Below are positions 57,010-64,000 of a DNA stretch of 64,000 nucleotides, one piece after another. The stretch comes from CAVQWT01 sp963810815 (GTDB taxonomy: Bacteria > Pseudomonadota > Gammaproteobacteria > Burkholderiales > Casimicrobiaceae). A model generated the notes under the pieces. It ran no database searches, had not been told where the DNA came from, and saw only the letters and a program-made list of their open reading frames with translations. The translations under genes were made by a program, and so were the position numbers. Location of the stretch: the NCBI GenBank assembly GCA_963810815.1, contig CAWEPB010000007.1:310001-374000 (forward strand). Reading direction: 5' to 3'. Each line of letters opens with the position of its first letter. Positions within the stretch are counted from its first letter, which is position 1.

Positions 57010-59745
57010 ATGCAAGTCGCCTCGATGCACTTCAAGGAGCGCGCTCACGTCAAGATGAACGACGAGCAGCTCCAGCGCAACCTGCAGAAGATCAAGGGCA
57101 AGTTCGTCGCCAAGCGGCGCGAGTCGATCACCGAGCTCGACGATTTCGAGGGCACGCGCGACGCCGGCAAGGCGGTGCGCAACCGGGCGCTGGAGAACCT
57201 CGACGTCTGGCTGGAGATGTTCGAGAAGAACGCCACCGCCCGCGGCGCGACCGTGCTGTACGCGGAGACGCCCGCCGACGTCAACGCGCTGGTGCTCGAG
57301 ATCGCCCGGAAGCACGCGGTGCGCAAGATCATCAAGGCGAAGTCGATGGTTTCGGAGGAGAGCGCGCTCGACCAGGCGATCGAGGCGGCGGGGCTCACCG
57401 TCGTCGAGACCGACCTCGGCGAGTACATCCTGCAGATCAACGACTACGAAGCCCCGTCGCACATCATCGGGCCGGCGCTGCACAAGTCGAAGGAGGAGGT
57501 CGCGGACCTCTTCCACGCCAAGCACGGGACGCCGCGCAAGACCGACATCGCCGAGCTGTGCCTCGAGGCGCGCGGCGTGCTGCGGCAGCACTACCTGACC
57601 GGCGACATGGGCATCTCCGGCGGCAACTTCTTCGTCGCCGAGACGGGATCGGTGATCCTCGTCACCAACGAGGGCAATGCGACGCTGTCGACGACGCTGC
57701 CGAAGGTGCACGTCGCGATCTCCGGCATCGAGAAGATCGTGCCGACGCTCGAGGACGCGGCGACGCTGCTGCGCCTGCTGCCGCGGTCGGCGACCGGGCA
57801 GTCGATCTCGAACTACGTCGACTTCTTCACCGGGACGAAGGGCGAGGGCGAGTTCCACGGCGCCGAGCACATGTACTTCATCGTCGTCGACAGCGGCCGG
57901 ACGACGGTGCTGGGCAGCGACGTGCGCGAGGCGCTGCGCTGCATCCGCTGCGGCGCGTGCATGAACCACTGCCCGGTCTACCAGAACGTCGGCGGCCATT
58001 CGTACGGCTGGGTGTACCCGGGTCCGATCGGCTCGATCCTCACGCCGATGTACGTCGGCCTCGACAAGGCGCAGGACCTGCCGGCGGCTTCCACCATGTG
58101 CAACCAGTGCGGCGTCGTCTGTCCGGTCCGGATCCCGCTGCCCGACCTGCAGCGCAAGCTGCGCGAGAAGGCGTTCGAGCAGAACCTGCGGCCGTGGTAC
58201 GAGCGGGTGGCCATCCGGACCTGGGCGTGGGTGGCGCAGCGGCCGGCGCTGTACGCGCTGGGGTCGAAGATCGGCGTGCGGGTCATGAAGGCGATGGGCG
58301 GCCGCGACGGGCTGATCCACTCGCTGCCCGTCGGCAAGGGCTGGACCGACGGCCGCGACCTGCCGGCGCCGGCGGGGCGGACCTTCCGCGAACTCTACGC
58401 GCGCGCCGCCAGGGAGCACCGAGATGACCATCGCCTGCCATCGTCACGGTCGACGCGGAGTCGCCATGTCCGGCGCGACCCTGCCCGGGGCGTCGTCGTG
58501 AGCGCGCCCGAGCGCATGGCCGCCGAACGCGGCGCCGGCACGCCGCGGCTCTCCCGCCGCGCCGAATCGCTCGGCACCGAGAACGCGTTCGTCGTGCTGG
58601 CCGAGGTCAACGCGCTGCTGCGGCAGGGCAAGGACATCGTGTCGTTCTGCATCGGCCAGCCCGACTTCCCGACCCCGCGCAACATCCAGGCCGCGGCGAT
58701 CGCGGCGATCAAGGGCGGCAAGCACGGCTACACGCCGTCCGCCGGCATCGACGAGCTGCGCGCGGCGGCGGCGAACGACCTCGGCTCGCGCCGCGGCCTC
58801 GGGATCCGGCCCGAGGACGTCGTCGTCGGCGCCGGCGCCAAGCCCTTCATCGCCTACACCATCGCGTCGGTCACCGACTACGGCGCCGGCGACGAGGTCA
58901 TCTATCCGGTGCCGGGCTTCCCGATCTACGAGTCGCAGATCCACGCCAACGGCGCGGTGCCGGTGCCGCTGTACCTGCGCGAGGCGCGCGACTTCGCGTT
59001 CGACCCGGCGGAGCTCGAAGCGAAGATCACGCCGCAGACGCGGCTGCTGATCCTGAACACGCCGCACAATCCGACCGGCGGCATCCTGGGGCCCGCGGAC
59101 CTCGACGCCATCGCCGAGGTCCTGCGCCGGCATCCGCAGGTCTGGGTGTTCGCCGACGAGATCTATTCGCGGCTGGCGTACGAAGGCGCCTTCGAGTCGC
59201 TGGCGTCGCGCCCCGGCATGCAGGAGCGCACTATCATCTCCGACGGGGCGTCGAAGACCTGGGCGATGACCGGCTGGCGGATCGGCTACGTCGCCAACCG
59301 CACGCTGGCGCCGGTGTTCACGCGCTGGATCACCAACACCGAGTCCTGCGCGTCGCAGATCTCGCAGTGGGCCGCGGTCGAGGCGCTGACCGGCCCGCAG
59401 GACGCCGCGACGGCGATGCGCGAGAGCTTCCTCAAGCGGCGCGACCTCATCGTCGGGTTGCTCGACGCGGTGCCGGGCGTGAGCTGCAAGCTGCCCGGCG
59501 GTGCGTTCTACGCCTGGCCCAACGTCACCGAGGCCTGCCGGATCACCGGCTGCGCCGACTCCGAGGCGTTCCGCAAGCGGCTGCTCGCCGAAGCCGGCGT
59601 CGCGGTGCTCGCCGACATCCACTTCGGCCGCCGGGTTCCCGGCGACGGCCAGCACATCCGCTTCTCCTATGCGGCGTCGCCGGACGCGATCCGCGAAGGG
59701 GTCGCGCGGCTGGACGCCTTCGTCCGGCGCCACGGCGCGGGTTGA
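57010..59745 (+). CDS. lutB: LutB, reading in frame into an aminotransferase
   Basis: The LutB part is residues 1 to about 475: ETGSVILVTNEGNATLSTTLP near 215 and two ferredoxin-type clusters, CIRCGACMNHCPVY near 312 and CNQCGVVCPVRIPLPD near 364. The usual C-terminus GWTDGRDLPAPAGRTFRELY ends near nt 58400. No stop follows: the same frame runs through a linker (EHRDDHRLPSSRSTRS) into a complete aminotransferase that ends at 59745. In one other frame a TGA at 58499-58501 overlaps the aminotransferase GTG as GTGA, the normal operon pattern, so a one-base error near 58380-58430 probably removed the LutB stop. A real fusion cannot be excluded. ATG 57010 is the chosen start. Confidence 0.85.
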   Translation: MQVASMHFKERAHVKMNDEQLQRNLQKIKGKFVAKRRESITELDDFEGTRDAGKAVRNRALENLDVWLEMFEKNATARGATVLYAETPADVNALVLEIARKHAVRKIIKAKSMVSEESALDQAIEAAGLTVVETDLGEYILQINDYEAPSHIIGPALHKSKEEVADLFHAKHGTPRKTDIAELCLEARGVLRQHYLTGDMGISGGNFFVAETGSVILVTNEGNATLSTTLPKVHVAISGIEKIVPTLEDAATLLRLLPRSATGQSISNYVDFFTGTKGEGEFHGAEHMYFIVVDSGRTTVLGSDVREALRCIRCGACMNHCPVYQNVGGHSYGWVYPGPIGSILTPMYVGLDKAQDLPAASTMCNQCGVVCPVRIPLPDLQRKLREKAFEQNLRPWYERVAIRTWAWVAQRPALYALGSKIGVRVMKAMGGRDGLIHSLPVGKGWTDGRDLPAPAGRTFRELYARAAREHRDDHRLPSSRSTRSRHVRRDPARGVVVSAPERMAAERGAGTPRLSRRAESLGTENAFVVLAEVNALLRQGKDIVSFCIGQPDFPTPRNIQAAAIAAIKGGKHGYTPSAGIDELRAAAANDLGSRRGLGIRPEDVVVGAGAKPFIAYTIASVTDYGAGDEVIYPVPGFPIYESQIHANGAVPVPLYLREARDFAFDPAELEAKITPQTRLLILNTPHNPTGGILGPADLDAIAEVLRRHPQVWVFADEIYSRLAYEGAFESLASRPGMQERTIISDGASKTWAMTGWRIGYVANRTLAPVFTRWITNTESCASQISQWAAVEALTGPQDAATAMRESFLKRRDLIVGLLDAVPGVSCKLPGGAFYAWPNVTEACRITGCADSEAFRKRLLAEAGVAVLADIHFGRRVPGDGQHIRFSYAASPDAIREGVARLDAFVRRHGAG
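58498..59745 (+). CDS. PLP-dependent aminotransferase, class I/II
   Basis: A 415-residue fold type I aminotransferase. The internal-aldimine lysine is K253 in ISDGASKTWAMTGWRIGY; NTPHNPTGGILGPADLD and FADEIYSRLAYEG are substrate/cofactor blocks. The donor could be aspartate, alanine or an aromatic amino acid. GTG 58498 (MSAPERMAAERG) is a plausible own start; ATG 58516 is an alternative. It lies between lutB and lutC, where no aminotransferase is expected, which suggests a link between lactate/pyruvate and amino-acid nitrogen. Confidence 0.88.
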   Translation: MSAPERMAAERGAGTPRLSRRAESLGTENAFVVLAEVNALLRQGKDIVSFCIGQPDFPTPRNIQAAAIAAIKGGKHGYTPSAGIDELRAAAANDLGSRRGLGIRPEDVVVGAGAKPFIAYTIASVTDYGAGDEVIYPVPGFPIYESQIHANGAVPVPLYLREARDFAFDPAELEAKITPQTRLLILNTPHNPTGGILGPADLDAIAEVLRRHPQVWVFADEIYSRLAYEGAFESLASRPGMQERTIISDGASKTWAMTGWRIGYVANRTLAPVFTRWITNTESCASQISQWAAVEALTGPQDAATAMRESFLKRRDLIVGLLDAVPGVSCKLPGGAFYAWPNVTEACRITGCADSEAFRKRLLAEAGVAVLADIHFGRRVPGDGQHIRFSYAASPDAIREGVARLDAFVRRHGAG

Positions 59746-59776
59746 TCGAAATGAGTGAAACGAACGGGAGCCGGGC

Positions 59777-60463
59777 ATGAGCCTCGCCGACAACCGCGCG
59801 GCGCGCGATGCCGTCCTCGGCCGGGTGCGCAAGGCGCTGGGGAAGGAAGGCGACCGCAGTGCGGCGCGGGCGGCCGCCGACGCGCACGTCGCGGCGAAAC
59901 CGCAGGGTCCGCGGCCGGCGATGCCGGCGGACCTGGCGGCGAAGTTCATCCAGCGCGCGCGCGACATGGCGAGCACGGTCGAGGAGATCGCCGACCGCCG
60001 CGACATTCCGGGCGCCGTGGCGCGCTACATCGACGCGCTGGAGCTGCCTCCGGCGCTGGCCGCGCAGCGCGCGCACGCCGGCGTGTGCTGGCCCGAGCTC
60101 GCCGACCTCGACTGGGCCGGCGCGGGGCTCGCCATCGCCGCGCGGCCGACGCTGGGCGACGACCGGCTCGGCATCACCGGCGCGTTCTGCGCGATCGCCG
60201 AGACCGGCACGCTGGTGGTCCTGTCGGGGGCCGACACGCCGACCGCGACGACGCTGCTGCCCGACAGCTGGGTCGCCATCCTGCGCCGCGACCGCATCGT
60301 CGCGGGGATGGAGGAGGCGTTCGCGCTGATTCGCGCCGAGCGCGGCGCGTTGCCGCGGGCGGTGAACATGATCTCGGGTCCGTCCCGAACCGGCGACATC
60401 GAGCAGACGATCGTGCTCGGCGCGCACGGCCCGTACCGGGTCCACATTCTCGTCGTCGGCTGA
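59777..60463 (+). CDS. lutC: Lactate utilisation protein LutC (LUD domain)
   Basis: A 228-residue LUD-domain protein, third member of the LutABC complex. TGAFCAIAETGTLVVLSGAD, LLPDSWVAILRRDRIV and NMISGPSRTGDIEQTIVLGAHGP are the diagnostic blocks. It starts 31 bases after the aminotransferase and its stop directly abuts the exchanger GTG. Confidence 0.94.
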   Translation: MSLADNRAARDAVLGRVRKALGKEGDRSAARAAADAHVAAKPQGPRPAMPADLAAKFIQRARDMASTVEEIADRRDIPGAVARYIDALELPPALAAQRAHAGVCWPELADLDWAGAGLAIAARPTLGDDRLGITGAFCAIAETGTLVVLSGADTPTATTLLPDSWVAILRRDRIVAGMEEAFALIRAERGALPRAVNMISGPSRTGDIEQTIVLGAHGPYRVHILVVG

Positions 60464-61558
60464 GTGATCCAGTTCCTCTACTTCTGCCTCGGCCTGGCGG
60501 CGCTGGTCGGGGGCGCCGAACTGCTGGTCCGCGGCGCGTCGCGGCTGGCGCTGTCGTACGGGATCTCGCCGCTGGTCGTCGGCCTCACCATCGTCGCGTT
60601 CGGAACCAGCGCGCCCGAGCTCGCGGTGTCGGTCGGCTCGGCGCTGAAGGGCGAGTCGGACATCGCCGTCGGCAACGTCGTCGGCAGCAACATCTTCAAC
60701 GTGCTGTTCATCCTCGGCGCGTCGGCGCTGGTGGCGCCGCTGGTCGTCAACGCCCAGCTGATCCGGCAGGAGGTGCCGATCATGGTCGGCGCGTCGATCC
60801 TGCTGGTCGCGCTGGCCTGGGACGGCTCGATTTCGCGGGCCGACGGCGTCGTCTTCGTGCTGCTGCTGGTCTTCTACACCGGATTCCTCGTCGTCCAGTC
60901 GCGGCGCGCGTCGAAGGGCACGCAGGCGGAGTACGCGGACGAGTTCGGCGACGGCACGCCCGTCTGGCTGCGGAAACTGGTCGCGCACCGCGGCGGGCAG
61001 GCGTTGCTGATCGCCGTCGGTCTGGTGCTGCTGGTCATCGGTTCGGGCTGGCTGGTCGAGGCGGCCGTCGTGTTCGCCAAGGCGCTGGGGGTGTCGGAAC
61101 TCGTCATCGGCCTGACCATCGTCGCCGCCGGCACCTCGCTGCCCGAGGTCGCGACGTCGATCATGGCGACGATCAGGGGCGAGCGCGACATCGCCGTCGG
61201 CAACGTCGTCGGCAGCAACACCTTCAACATCCTCGGCTGCCTCGGGCTCACCGCGACCGTCGCGCCGTCCGGAATCCCGATCGCGCCGTCGCTGCTGTCG
61301 TTCGACATCTGGGTGATGCTGGCGGGTGCGGTGGCCTGCCTGCCGGTGTTCTTCACCGGGCGCACGATCTCGCGGCGCGAGGGCCTGCTCTTCCTCGGCT
61401 ACTACGTCGCCTACACCGCCTTCCTGGTGCTCGCCGCGCAGCACTCCGACGGGCTGGCGCTGTTCAGCCGCGCGATGGTCTACGCGGTGATGCCGCTGAC
61501 GGTGCTGGCGCTGGCGGTCGGTCTCTGGCGCCACGGCCGCCGACGCCGGCGGGCCTGA
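60464..61558 (+). CDS. Calcium/sodium antiporter, CaCA family (YrbG-like)
   Basis: A 364-residue membrane exchanger built from two inverted repeats. The alpha motifs are GTSAPELAVSVGSALKGESD with GNVVGSNIFN, and GTSLPEVATSIMATIRGERD with GNVVGSNTFN; the ion-binding Glu residues are present in both. About ten helices. GTG 60464 is immediately after the lutC stop and there is no other early start in frame. It exchanges Na+ for Ca2+ or a similar cation. Confidence 0.92.
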   Translation: MIQFLYFCLGLAALVGGAELLVRGASRLALSYGISPLVVGLTIVAFGTSAPELAVSVGSALKGESDIAVGNVVGSNIFNVLFILGASALVAPLVVNAQLIRQEVPIMVGASILLVALAWDGSISRADGVVFVLLLVFYTGFLVVQSRRASKGTQAEYADEFGDGTPVWLRKLVAHRGGQALLIAVGLVLLVIGSGWLVEAAVVFAKALGVSELVIGLTIVAAGTSLPEVATSIMATIRGERDIAVGNVVGSNTFNILGCLGLTATVAPSGIPIAPSLLSFDIWVMLAGAVACLPVFFTGRTISRREGLLFLGYYVAYTAFLVLAAQHSDGLALFSRAMVYAVMPLTVLALAVGLWRHGRRRRRA

Positions 61559-61574
61559 GCCGCGGCGAGGCGCC

Positions 61575-64000
61575 GTGACGTTCGTCCTCGCCCTGCTGCC
61601 GTTCTTCGCCGCGGCGCTGGTCGGCGCGCTGCCCGAGCGCTCCCGCAACCTGGCCGCCGGCATCGCCGGCGCCACCGCGCTCGCCGGCTGCGCGATGCTC
61701 GTATCGATGGCCCCGGCGGTGTTCGCCGGCGAGGTGCTGCGCGCGTCGGTGCCCTGGTTCGCCGGCGCGGGCTTCGGCTTTCGCGTCGACGGCCTGGCGT
61801 TCATGTTCGCGGGCATCGTCTGCGCGATCGGCGCGCTGGTGGTCCTGTACGCGCGCTACTACCTGGCGCCGGAGGACCCGCCGGCGCGCTTCTTCGCGTA
61901 CCTGCTCGCGTTCATGGGCGCGATGCTCGGCGTCGTGCTCGCCGACAACCTGATCCTGCTGGTCGTGTTCTGGGAGCTGACCAGCCTGGCGTCGTTCCTG
62001 CTGATCGGCTACTGGCGGCATCGCGCCGACGCACGGCAGGGCGCGCGGATGGCGCTGGCGGTCACGGGGGCCGGCGGCCTGTGCCTGCTCGGCGGCGTGC
62101 TGCTGCTGGGCCACATCGCCGGCGGCTACGAGCTCGACCGCGTCCTCGCGGCCGGCGCGACGATCCGCGCGCACCCCTGGTACCTGCCGGCGCTGGTGCT
62201 GGTGCTGCTGGGCGCGTTCACCAAGTCGGCCCAGTTCCCGTTCCACTTCTGGCTGCCGCACGCGATGGCGGCGCCGACGCCGGTGTCGGCGTATCTGCAC
62301 TCGGCGACGATGGTGAAGGCGGGCGTGTTCCTGCTGGCCCGGCTGTACCCGGCGCTGGGCGGCAGCGAGCCCTGGTTCTGGATCGTGTCGACGGTCGGGC
62401 TCGCCACGCTGACGTTCGGCGCCATCGTCGCGATCTTCCAGCACGACCTGAAGGGGCTGCTCGCCTACTCGACGATCAGCCACCTCGGGCTGATCACGCT
62501 GCTGTTCGGCCTCGACTCGCCCCTGGCCATCGTCGCCGGCGTGTTCCACATCCTCAACCACGCGGCATTCAAGGCTTCGCTGTTCATGGCGGCGGGCATC
62601 ATCGACCACGAGACCGGGTCGCGCGACATGCGGCAGCTGAACGGACTGTGGCCCTACATGCCGATCACCGCGACGCTGGCGATGGTCGCCGCGTCGGCGA
62701 TGGCCGGCGTGCCGCTGCTGAACGGCTTCCTGTCGAAGGAGATGTTCTTCGCCGAGACGCTGTTCGTCGAGTCGCACCGTGCCGTCGAGTTCATCGTGCC
62801 GGTCGTCGCGACCGTCGCGGCGGCGGCGAGCGTGGCGTACAGCCTGCGCTTCATCCACGACGTGTTCTTCAACGGCGAGCCGGTGGGACTCGCCAGGACG
62901 CCCCACGAGCCGCCGCGCTGGATGCGCATCCCGGTCGAGGCGCTGGTCGTCGTCTGCATCGTCGTCGGCATCCTCCCGGCCGCGACCGTCGGCCCGCTGC
63001 TGGCGGTGGCGGCCCGGGCGACGCTGGGCGGCACGCTGCCCGATTACAGCCTCGCGCTGTGGCACGGCTGGAACCTGCCGCTGCTGATGAGCGCCGTCGC
63101 CCTCGCCGCCGGTGCAGCGGCGTATTTCGGGCTGCAGCGAACGATCAACCTGCACTCGGTGACGCGGCTGCCGGTCAACGGCAAGCACGTGTTCGACGCC
63201 GTCGTCGGTGCGGTCGTGCGGCTGGCGTCCGCCGTGACCGGCGCGCTGCCGTTCGGGCGCCTGCCCGGTACGCTCGCCTGCGTGGTCGCCGCGGCGGTCG
63301 CGGCGGCCGCGGTGCCGCTGCTGAACGCGGGTCTGGGGACGCCGGTCGGCGCGCCGGTGGCGCCCGGCGCCGGGGACGCGCTCTGGCAGGCGATGGGAGT
63401 CGCGTTGTTCGCGGTCGGCGGCGGCGCCGCGATCGGCGTCGCGGGCTGCTACCGGCGCCGCTTTCTCGCGCTGGTGCTGCTCGGCGTCGTCGGCCTGACG
63501 GTCAGTCTCGCGTTCGTGCTGTTCTCGGCGCCGGACCTCGCGTTGACGCAGCTGCTGGTCGAGGTCGTCACCCTGCTGCTGATGATGCTGGTGCTGCACT
63601 ACCTGCCGGCCGCGGCGCCGGTCGAGCCGAACCCCGGACGCCGGTGGCTGGATGCCGTGCTGGCGACGGTCGCGGGCGCCGGCGCCGCGACGATCGCCTG
63701 GGCGGTGATGACGCGGCCGTTCGACTCGATCTCCCCGTTCTATCTCGCGCAGGCGCTGCCGGCGGGCGGCGGCACCAACGCCGTCAACGTGATCATCGTC
63801 GACTTCCGCGGCTTCGACACGATGGGCGAGATCGCGGTCCTCGGCATCGCGGCGCTGATCGTGTTCGCGCTGCTGGCGCGGTTCCGGGTGCCGGCGACGT
63901 TCGTTCCCGCGCCGGCGGACGAAAGCTGGAACCCGTTGCTGCTGCAGGTGGTGACGCGCACGCTGCTGCCGCTGGCGGCGATGGTGTCGGTGTACCTGTT
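61575..64000 (+). CDS. mrpA: Na+/H+ antiporter subunit A (MrpA/PhaA), 3' partial
   Basis: The frame from GTG 61575 is open to the window end, 808 residues. It resembles NuoL: WELTSLASFLLIGYW, FTKSAQFPFHFWLPHAMAAP, YLHSATMVKAGVFLLARL, and DLKGLLAYSTISHLGL are intact antiporter blocks. After residue 600 comes the MrpA-specific extension (SAPDLALTQLLVEVVTLLL, FRGFDTMGEIAVLGIAAL). The C-terminal part resembles MrpB as fused in Gram-negative PhaAB. Other subunits should follow outside the window. GTG 61575 is 16 bases after the exchanger stop. Confidence 0.93.
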   Translation, partial: MTFVLALLPFFAAALVGALPERSRNLAAGIAGATALAGCAMLVSMAPAVFAGEVLRASVPWFAGAGFGFRVDGLAFMFAGIVCAIGALVVLYARYYLAPEDPPARFFAYLLAFMGAMLGVVLADNLILLVVFWELTSLASFLLIGYWRHRADARQGARMALAVTGAGGLCLLGGVLLLGHIAGGYELDRVLAAGATIRAHPWYLPALVLVLLGAFTKSAQFPFHFWLPHAMAAPTPVSAYLHSATMVKAGVFLLARLYPALGGSEPWFWIVSTVGLATLTFGAIVAIFQHDLKGLLAYSTISHLGLITLLFGLDSPLAIVAGVFHILNHAAFKASLFMAAGIIDHETGSRDMRQLNGLWPYMPITATLAMVAASAMAGVPLLNGFLSKEMFFAETLFVESHRAVEFIVPVVATVAAAASVAYSLRFIHDVFFNGEPVGLARTPHEPPRWMRIPVEALVVVCIVVGILPAATVGPLLAVAARATLGGTLPDYSLALWHGWNLPLLMSAVALAAGAAAYFGLQRTINLHSVTRLPVNGKHVFDAVVGAVVRLASAVTGALPFGRLPGTLACVVAAAVAAAAVPLLNAGLGTPVGAPVAPGAGDALWQAMGVALFAVGGGAAIGVAGCYRRRFLALVLLGVVGLTVSLAFVLFSAPDLALTQLLVEVVTLLLMMLVLHYLPAAAPVEPNPGRRWLDAVLATVAGAGAATIAWAVMTRPFDSISPFYLAQALPAGGGTNAVNVIIVDFRGFDTMGEIAVLGIAALIVFALLARFRVPATFVPAPADESWNPLLLQVVTRTLLPLAAMVSVYL

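Noticed and set aside
61464..63599. A 711-codon minus-strand frame opposite mrpA
   Set aside because: It is Gln/Arg/His-rich and shadows a clear antiporter gene that has no stop in the window.

Overview
This window looks like chromosomal DNA from a high-GC Gram-negative bacterium, most probably a betaproteobacterium of the Burkholderiales type. The main reasons are the order tpiA-secG-tRNA-Leu(GAG)-nuoA..N, a Bug/TctC-type periplasmic receptor with TctB and TctA, a split arnA in a full Ara4N operon, and GC-rich codon use throughout. I cannot name the species. I saw no phage, plasmid, IS or CRISPR content.

Layout. (1) 1-6.2 kb: a giant multidomain surface-glycan enzyme (GH99-like/WbsX, GT2, SEC-C, GT2-like, GT4) runs in from outside the window and is followed out of frame by an FkbM plus class I methyltransferase. 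(2) 6.3-8.5 kb, minus strand: a PIN-PhoH ATPase and a Bcp peroxiredoxin. (3) 8.6-15.9 kb, minus strand: arnT, an SMR-type flippase subunit, arnB, arnC, arnA formyltransferase, arnA decarboxylase and arnD, a nearly complete pathway for adding 4-amino-4-deoxy-L-arabinose to lipid A; only ugd is missing. (4) 16-20.6 kb: a GNAT acetyltransferase, cysS, an FAH-family hydrolase, an ATP:cob(I)alamin adenosyltransferase and an enoyl-CoA hydratase. (5) 20.8-30.9 kb: a carboxylate-transport and signalling block with an FNR-like site, DUF485, an ActP-like symporter, a cNMP/CBS/DUF294 nucleotidyltransferase, a small membrane protein, an SSS-histidine kinase, a receiver-only regulator, and a membrane PAS/pseudo-kinase protein fused to a DnaQ-type 3'-5' exonuclease. 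It resembles the CrbS acetate-switch neighbourhood. (6) 31-36.7 kb: an orphan LivF-like ATPase, a dppBCDF-type peptide ABC transporter without a binding protein, and an N-formylglutamate amidohydrolase. (7) 36.9-39.9 kb: a tripartite tricarboxylate transporter. (8) 40-56.2 kb: tpiA, secG, tRNA-Leu and the complete 14-gene NADH dehydrogenase I operon. (9) 56.2-64 kb: lutA, lutB, an aminotransferase, lutC, a Na+/Ca2+ exchanger, and the start of an Mrp-type Na+/H+ antiporter that runs off the end.

How the parts fit. Regions 8 and 9 make a bioenergetic block: lactate oxidation and complex I load the respiratory chain, and cation exchangers use the gradient. Regions 5 to 7 handle uptake of small carboxylates and peptides.

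Data quality. At least seven conserved genes, including cysS and nuoL, are broken by a single-base frameshift, and two more places suggest a lost stop or shifted frame. Each break restores a full-length family protein when one base is removed or added, so consensus indels are more likely than true pseudogenes. There is no gene-free stretch longer than about 300 bases; the longest, 20614-20908, carries the FNR-like site.
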